Assembly: GCA_035578905.1 (NCBI GenBank)
Contig: JAQJVL010001192.1
Location: 62,001 to 126,000, forward strand
DNA from: Stictocephala bisonia
Taxonomy: Eukaryota > Arthropoda > Insecta > Hemiptera > Membracidae
Direction: 5' to 3'
Length of the DNA stretch: 64,000 bases
Shown: piece by piece, positions 58,379-64,000 of the stretch
Position numbering within the stretch: the stretch's first letter is position 1
Layout: each line of letters opens with the position of its first letter
Notes under the pieces: model-generated
Seen by the model: the letters and a program-made list of their open reading frames with translations, nothing else
Database searches by the model: none
Told to the model about the DNA's origin: nothing
Made by a program: the position numbers and the translations under genes

Positions 58379-58790
58379 ACCGAGAGACCGAGCTTCGCTC
58401 AGTTGAATTTTGCAAACCGAAGAGTTAGCATCCATATCTCCGATAGGATATTGAGGATCATTTGTTGTTGTTCTACCTTGTACGTTATTGATAAATTTCG
58501 TTTCAGAGGTCTTCCGCGTTTACCTTTAGCCCCTTTGTGGAACTCGGTCTGTGGCCTCGAGGGGGAGCACGGCCTACGGCCTTGTCAAGACACTGCAATA
58601 GGCCTCTTTGTGGAACAGCCTACAACCTTGTGGGGAAAAGTTCGGCCTGTGGCCTCATCAAGGCTCTCTACTATAGGTGGCGTAGTCATGGGAGGGGGGG
58701 GTGTTTCCGGGTTATAACCCTCCCCTTGAGATTTAGAAGTGGCCCCAAAACGAGTAAGAAAGCCTCAATAAATTAAGTGATTATATCGGT
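58379..58790. other. GC-rich island of unknown origin
   Basis: Begins ACCGAGAGACCGAGCTTCGC and contains repeated GGCCTNNGGCCT words and TTTGTGGAAC twice, ending with a G-rich GGGAGGGGGGG. Its base composition is markedly unlike the surrounding intron. Two overlapping + strand ORFs have no recognisable domains. It is probably a fragment of a mobile element. A second, smaller GC-rich patch is at 58930-59090. Confidence 0.4.
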
Positions 58791-59107
58791 TGCTGAAGGT
58801 AAAAACAGTAATCATCCATGAAGATAAAGTAATTTTATTGCTAAAAAAGAAACCAATACACTGTTGAATGTTTACTATAAATCATATTTTATTATCTATC
58901 CGGTAAGGTAAGACAAGATAGATAGAAAACTTCGTTCTAGCGGGTGTGGGCGGCCGTGATTTAGTGGCACTGGCCTATTTGTCGCATCTCTGTGCATGGT
59001 GGAAAGAAACATGTTTTTATTTCTACCATGGTCTCTACTGTGACATGGCCTCCGCGAAAAGCCGTACGTGCTCACGCGAATGAGTCATACCATAGTCAGG
59101 TGTTTAA

Positions 59108-61546
59108 CTCGTCTATATAGTTATACAACCATACAACCCTTAACAACACCTTAGGAGTGACAGTAATTTACAACATTTATTTAGGTATGATTGATTGATT
59201 GACTATAATAATATTAACTATATAATTATATATGAAAGTTTGTTTCAAGTCACATGTTAATTTTGAATATGAATATATTTTTGAATTAAATTAAAGTTAA
59301 AGGATGTAAAAACACACCTAAATAAAAACAGATGTTCAATTATGACATTTCTAAGGAATGTACACACGAAAGACATTTTATTTAAATTAAAGTATGGAAA
59401 ATAATATTCAAAATCAGCTGTTCATTTAATCACATAGCCAGATGTTATGTAAAAAACCTTCAATAATTTGAGTTGTGACTTCCGGCCTTCATCCTTCAGC
59501 ACCAACTTAGTCGGATGGTAACTAAAATATTTTTTATTTTGATTAGCATCTTTACTGAAAATTTAATAAAAATTGTTAGACTAAAGCCTGAAAAAAATTG
59601 CTAATGTTACAATTTCTTAATTTTTGCTTGTAAAAAAGTCTTATAACTCATAAATATTAAAGTTAGGGTTTTCAATAAAATATTTTAAATTCTAATTCAC
59701 ATCTTTCCTGAAAATTTAATCAAAATTGTTAGAGCCATTTTTGAGAAAATTCCATTATTGTATGTTTTTTGCCCATAAAAATAAAGAAACTAAAATTTCA
59801 AAAATTAAAAAGAAAACAGTCTGGATATATTGGCTAAATACACCTATAATACTGAATTTCATAAAAATCGATCCATTCGTTTGGTTTCTAGGGAAGGGCA
59901 CAGACACACATACAGACAGACAAATATTTTTTAAACACTATTTTGTTTTTTTTTTTAATTTTTAGACCAACTTAAAAAACGTTTTTTTTTTTGAGAATCA
60001 CAATATACTTTCTCTATGCTTACGCATATGGAAGAAATTAAAAATCACAATCAACAATTATATTACTATGAAGGATGTTATGGTTTTATTGTTTTACTTG
60101 ACTAAGACCTATAGTGGACAGAACATAAATTACCTTAAACAGCAAAACAGGTGTGGGGTAACAACAAGAAAATAAATGAAAAGTTGCTGTGTTTGTGTTA
60201 CTTTAAGTAATATCATAGTTTACAGTGTAAGTATGAGTACACTATGGCAGGTGAAGCTTGCGAACTAATTTTTTTATAAGTCCAACCTACTCCAAAGGCA
60301 AAACCAATAAATACAGATCTATAAAAAGCGAAAAGATACAGTAAAATAGTGAAGACTTCCTGTAGCAGACGAAATTAGCTTAGCGTGGCTACAGATACGC
60401 AGTGCTGGTTGAGAGTTTCTTCCACAAATCCCTCTAATAACAAAATTGAACACTTACGTTTAAGAGCCTTTAGCCGGTCATCATATCGTGTACAGTGGCA
60501 GAAGAAGACAGGTCAAATGACAGGCCAACCTGACAGACCGAGAGCTGGAATCACGGAACGACCAGAGTCCGAGCCAACAGCCTCGAAAATAAACTAATCG
60601 ACAGCACACGAGCGAACTCAGGCAGCCTGGCAAACCACTACGAAAAGTAACTACAAATTTACCGGTCAAACAACCCGGTACAGTATGTCAAAATTTGCAA
60701 GAACGAATAGAAGGATTAACTTGCAATAAGGAATAGAATACCACCATACGTGTATGGGTGGGCGGGTGGGCCAAAACACCCGAACGTGTATGGGTGGGAT
60801 GGTGGGCTAATACCACCGTACGTGTATGGGTGGGAGGGTTGCCAAATACCACCGTATGTGTGGGCAGGTGGGTTGATATCGCCGTACGTGTATGTGTGGG
60901 CAGGTGGGTTGATACCGCTGTACTGGTATGGGTGGGCTGGTGGGTCGATAGTTAAAATTATTATAAAGCGCATATAACTGTCTACACTTATACATATAAA
61001 GGGTTAATTCTTCTGTTCCTTTGTGTTTATATTCTTGTATTACATATATTTGTTAACCTTAAGCTTTCTTTAATGTAAAATAATATTATGAAGGTAGATA
61101 TGACTTTTATGTCTAGTTTACAGTAGGAGATGCAATTCTGATTAAAACTGCATTATTGATATTTTTACTTAAAACTTAATTAAATTTTTTTGTTATTGTA
61201 CAGTTGAAAATTTACACATGTGTATTTATCCTATGTTAGGTAGCAGTAAAGGTAATCAACTTTATTTGAAAAACTAATATTATACCATAGATCTAATGAT
61301 AAGCTATTTTTAAAAGTGAAGACAGCCATTTTACTATGCATATCTTAAGTATTATTGACATTAGATAGGTAATCAACTTCAACGGACCATTTAACCTTGG
61401 ACTTTGGCATATACAGAATTAATGCTATCCAGATCATATTGCTGCTACATTGATTCGGAGAGTAACAAGTCCATTGTGTGTAACTAATTTAAAAAAATTG
61501 TCATTTAAAAATTATTATAATTTCTATACGAATTAAACGACAATCC
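59108..61546 (-). mobile_element. TTAA-flanked 2,439-bp element (right, inverted copy)
   Basis: End-to-end inverted match to 14832-17378, bounded by TTAA at 59104-59107 and 61547-61550. Apart from scattered single-base and small changes the only length difference is 108 bp, which is three missing minisatellite units. Outer flanks differ from those of the left copy. It ends 188 bp before the acceptor of the last exon in the window. Confidence 0.78.
60735..60957. repeat. 36-bp minisatellite array (right copy)
   Basis: About six units in the orientation GTGTATGGGTGGGCGGG, matching the last six units of the 15428-15752 array in inverted order; the first three units there are absent here. Confidence 0.92.
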
Positions 61547-61734
61547 TTAAGCCAAAATAAGAATTGCATGTGTTCACAATTAATTAAAGAGATCAATTAA
61601 AGTCAATAAATTACTGATGAAGATTGGTTTTGTGTCAGAACAATGCTATCCATATATCTTGATGTTTGTTAATAAAATTAAATAGTCTATTTTTCTACCT
61701 GTGTCTGTGTCTACTAAATGTGGTGCATTTTTAG

Positions 61735-61864
61735 GAGAAGAAACCATCTATGGGCTTGCATAAAAGTTTAAGTGAGTCTGAAGCAAGACGGAAACTGATA
61801 GACGAGTCAGCAGCACCTCCAGTTCCTCCTCCCCCTCTCAACTACCCTCCACGACAGGCCTCAG
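61735..61864 (+). CDS. Mical: Mical internal exon (eighth, last in window)
   Basis: Acceptor CATTTTTAG before 61735; donor CAG|GTAACT after 61864; phase 0 in, phase 1 out. Translation is EKKPSMGLHKSLSESEARRK, then LIDESAAPPVPPPPLNYPPR and QAS. The PPVPPPP stretch is a potential SH3 or profilin ligand. This sits just upstream of where the C-terminal Rab-binding bMERB domain of Mical is expected, outside the window. Confidence 0.8.
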
Positions 61865-64000
61865 GTAACTTCATCTGTTTCTTAATTTCTCCTATATTTT
61901 TGGTTAGGAAAGAGCATGATTTTCCCTACATATAGGCCGAACATCAGACTGCATATTGTTTGTTTGTTTTGGGTTTGATTAATGGGGTTTTAATGATTCT
62001 TAAATTTAAAAAAAATCAAGGGGGTTGCAGTGAAAAAAACATTTAATTGTACAATACACAAATTGGCTTTGTAAATTTAAATGCTCAATTTTAAGTGTAT
62101 TTATTTGAGTACTGGTATCCAGCAAGTTACTAACATTTATGTTCAGTATTTTATAGCAGTTTTTGTTAATTCTTTTATGATTAAATGTTATTAATCTTAG
62201 ATCTTAAAATCTAAGTGTTGATCATTTAAAACATGCACATTAATTTAATATTGTGGTAATGTTGTTATTATTAATATAAATATTCATTAAGTAGAATTGT
62301 TATATTAGTAACTACTGTAAAATAGTAATTATTTTATCTAAAATATTTAAACTCTTACTGAAACGTAATTAAAACAAATAATTAAAAAATAAAGACTTGG
62401 TAAAATTTTCGTAATTGGATTATCTTGATAATATTTATGATATATTTACAAATAAACTGTCACTTTTCAGTTTTTATAACAGCACGCTTAATTGTTATTC
62501 ACTTAAAACTGTTTACTAGTTTTACACTTATTCATGCATGTATATTATTTAGAATGTACCCTTTTTTAAATGACATGAGATCAATTCAGTTTTTAAATTG
62601 ACAAATGTATCTGCATTGATTAACCCTCCATGATATTATCACTGTACAGTCACCTTTTGTACTGCATGTACAAGCATGGCCTCCTGCTGTTTTTAATTTG
62701 TTTAGCCGAATTCTGAAACATTTATAATAGATATAAAATTAATCTGAGTGACTTATACAAAAATTTTTAAATTTATAAGGCCTTCAAGGAAGTTTTTATA
62801 ACAAATTACTAACTGATATTTTTAATGCTTGAAGCATTTAATGTGATATTAGTATTAAAAACAATTCAGTCTAAAAGCTGCTAAATCCTTTCTCCTTTGG
62901 AAGCTATAACAAATTCTTCATAATAAAAATCTGATTATAAAATAACATTGTATTTTCTGCCTTTATTCTTTTTATCAGAAAAAGACCTTTACATAACATG
63001 AAGTAATCAATAACTGTGATACTAAGAAACATTAATGTGTTTCTCTTTCTAAACTTCTGTAATATGGTTTGTGTTGTAACTACTAAGTACTAACTAAACA
63101 AGTTCTAGAGTTCGAAGTTTTTTGTGAGATCAGTTAACTAGTATAAAATAAAAACAGTAGGACCCAATTCTAAATTGAACTAAATCTAAACATTATTGTA
63201 CAATTACTAAAAAGTACAACTATCCAATTTGCTAAAAAGTTCAAATTGGTATACTAAATTTGTAAATATTCATTATATTATTAAATATTAAAAATTTAAT
63301 TCAGACCAGTACAACTACAAGTTTTATAATATTCTTAAGGAAATAACTATCTAGCAGCGAACTGATGCATTTTGCATAATGGACTAGTTATTACACATTA
63401 CTATCAATTAGAAAATAAGCCAATCATAGTATTTGTATCCCTTGTAATTGTTGAGGACTGCTCAGAGTAATATAATGTGTTTTCTGAGAGTGGGCAGGAA
63501 TGAGGATAGTAGGACACTTCTGTCTAGCTGTGTACAACTACTTAGTGAGTTTCTAATAATATCATTAGGAAGGAAATTCACTCAATTCACTCATTTTGTT
63601 CAGCATTACAAGTAGTTTAAATCGATACTATATTTAAAAATGATACTTTAGCATTTATCTCAATGAAAATAACCAAAATTTCAATCATTGTAATGCTAAT
63701 CTCAAGATATCCTGGACTATGTCCAAAATTACACTGACACTAATTAGTATTCACTATACCCTCAATACTAAAAACATAAAGTTTACTGAAACTTCCCCAG
63801 TTAAATTGTTGTTGGAAAAGCTTAAAATAGCCTTGTGAACATGTCACTGTGGCAGTTAAGGTGGTAGTTCTGGTACTCTGTGTGGAAAACCCAAATAAAT
63901 GCCAGTATGCTCTTGCATGAATCTCTAATGCTCAAATATTTTTTTTTAATGCATTAGAGGCTGGTTGGTATTTTTTTCAGTTTTAATATTTTTTATATTT
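61865..64000. other. Intron downstream of the last exon, no supported feature
   Basis: AT-rich. No recognisable element, tandem array or splice-bounded coding segment. Confidence 0.5.

Noticed and set aside
58930..59000. Possible tRNA-like sequence
   Set aside because: No convincing B-box (GGTTCGANTCC) or cloverleaf stems could be drawn.

Overview
This 64 kb window is AT-rich, intron-dominated animal DNA. It contains an internal stretch of one large protein-coding gene on the + strand plus a dense, nested collection of transposable elements. The coding exons read as the region of an insect Mical (F-actin methionine monooxygenase) downstream of its FAD, CH and LIM domains. Long introns (5-18 kb) and abundant Tc1/mariner, pogo/Tigger, TTAA-target, Helitron and LINE copies fit an insect, perhaps a hemipteran; the order is a guess.

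Host gene: eight exons join with fully consistent splice phases: 6332-6528, 12384-12583, 19013-19125, 36901-37075, 40096-43088 (one giant exon), 49409-49609, 53357-53389 (33-nt microexon) and 61735-61864. Earlier exons (catalytic domains) and later exons (expected Rab-binding bMERB domain) lie outside. The third exon can also be read through its donor into a 343-codon tail with about eight degenerate 17-residue repeats. That tail ends in Cys-Ile-Val-Met, a textbook CaaX prenylation box, and an AATAAA lies 256 nt further on. A short, membrane-anchored isoform is the most interesting gene-level prediction here.

Mobile DNA, left to right: chimeric repeats (1-2 kb); a Tigger-type element with a broken transposase (3.9-6.0 kb); a second Tigger (6.9-9.2 kb) nested in a minus-strand LINE; a tRNA-derived SINE (11.9-12.2 kb); and a Jerky-type pogo relic (13.3-17.9 kb) split by a TTAA-flanked 2.55 kb element. 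An inverted copy of that element, shorter by exactly 108 bp, sits at 59.1-61.5 kb. Further along are a mariner (24-25.3 kb), several TTAA-flanked MITEs, a Jockey-like LINE (38.7-40.1 kb), a pogo-type transposon with an intact 470-codon transposase (44.2-48.0 kb), a second mariner (49.8-51 kb), a Tigger-type MITE (51.5-52.5 kb) and a 2.9 kb insertion with an 11-bp target duplication (54.9-57.8 kb).

The most unusual DNA structure is at 32.6-35.0 kb. A long foldback element was hit by a 503-bp Helitron. The Helitron's last 32 bp plus 8 bp of flanking target DNA then expanded in place into 24 tandem 40-bp units. The opposite arm of the foldback preserves the empty insertion site. A second recurring oddity is a 36-bp minisatellite, open in all six frames, found at five loci inside structurally different insertions.

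Limits: family names come from motif recognition by eye. No alignments, identities or database searches were run, and element ends are exact only where terminal repeats and target duplications could be read.
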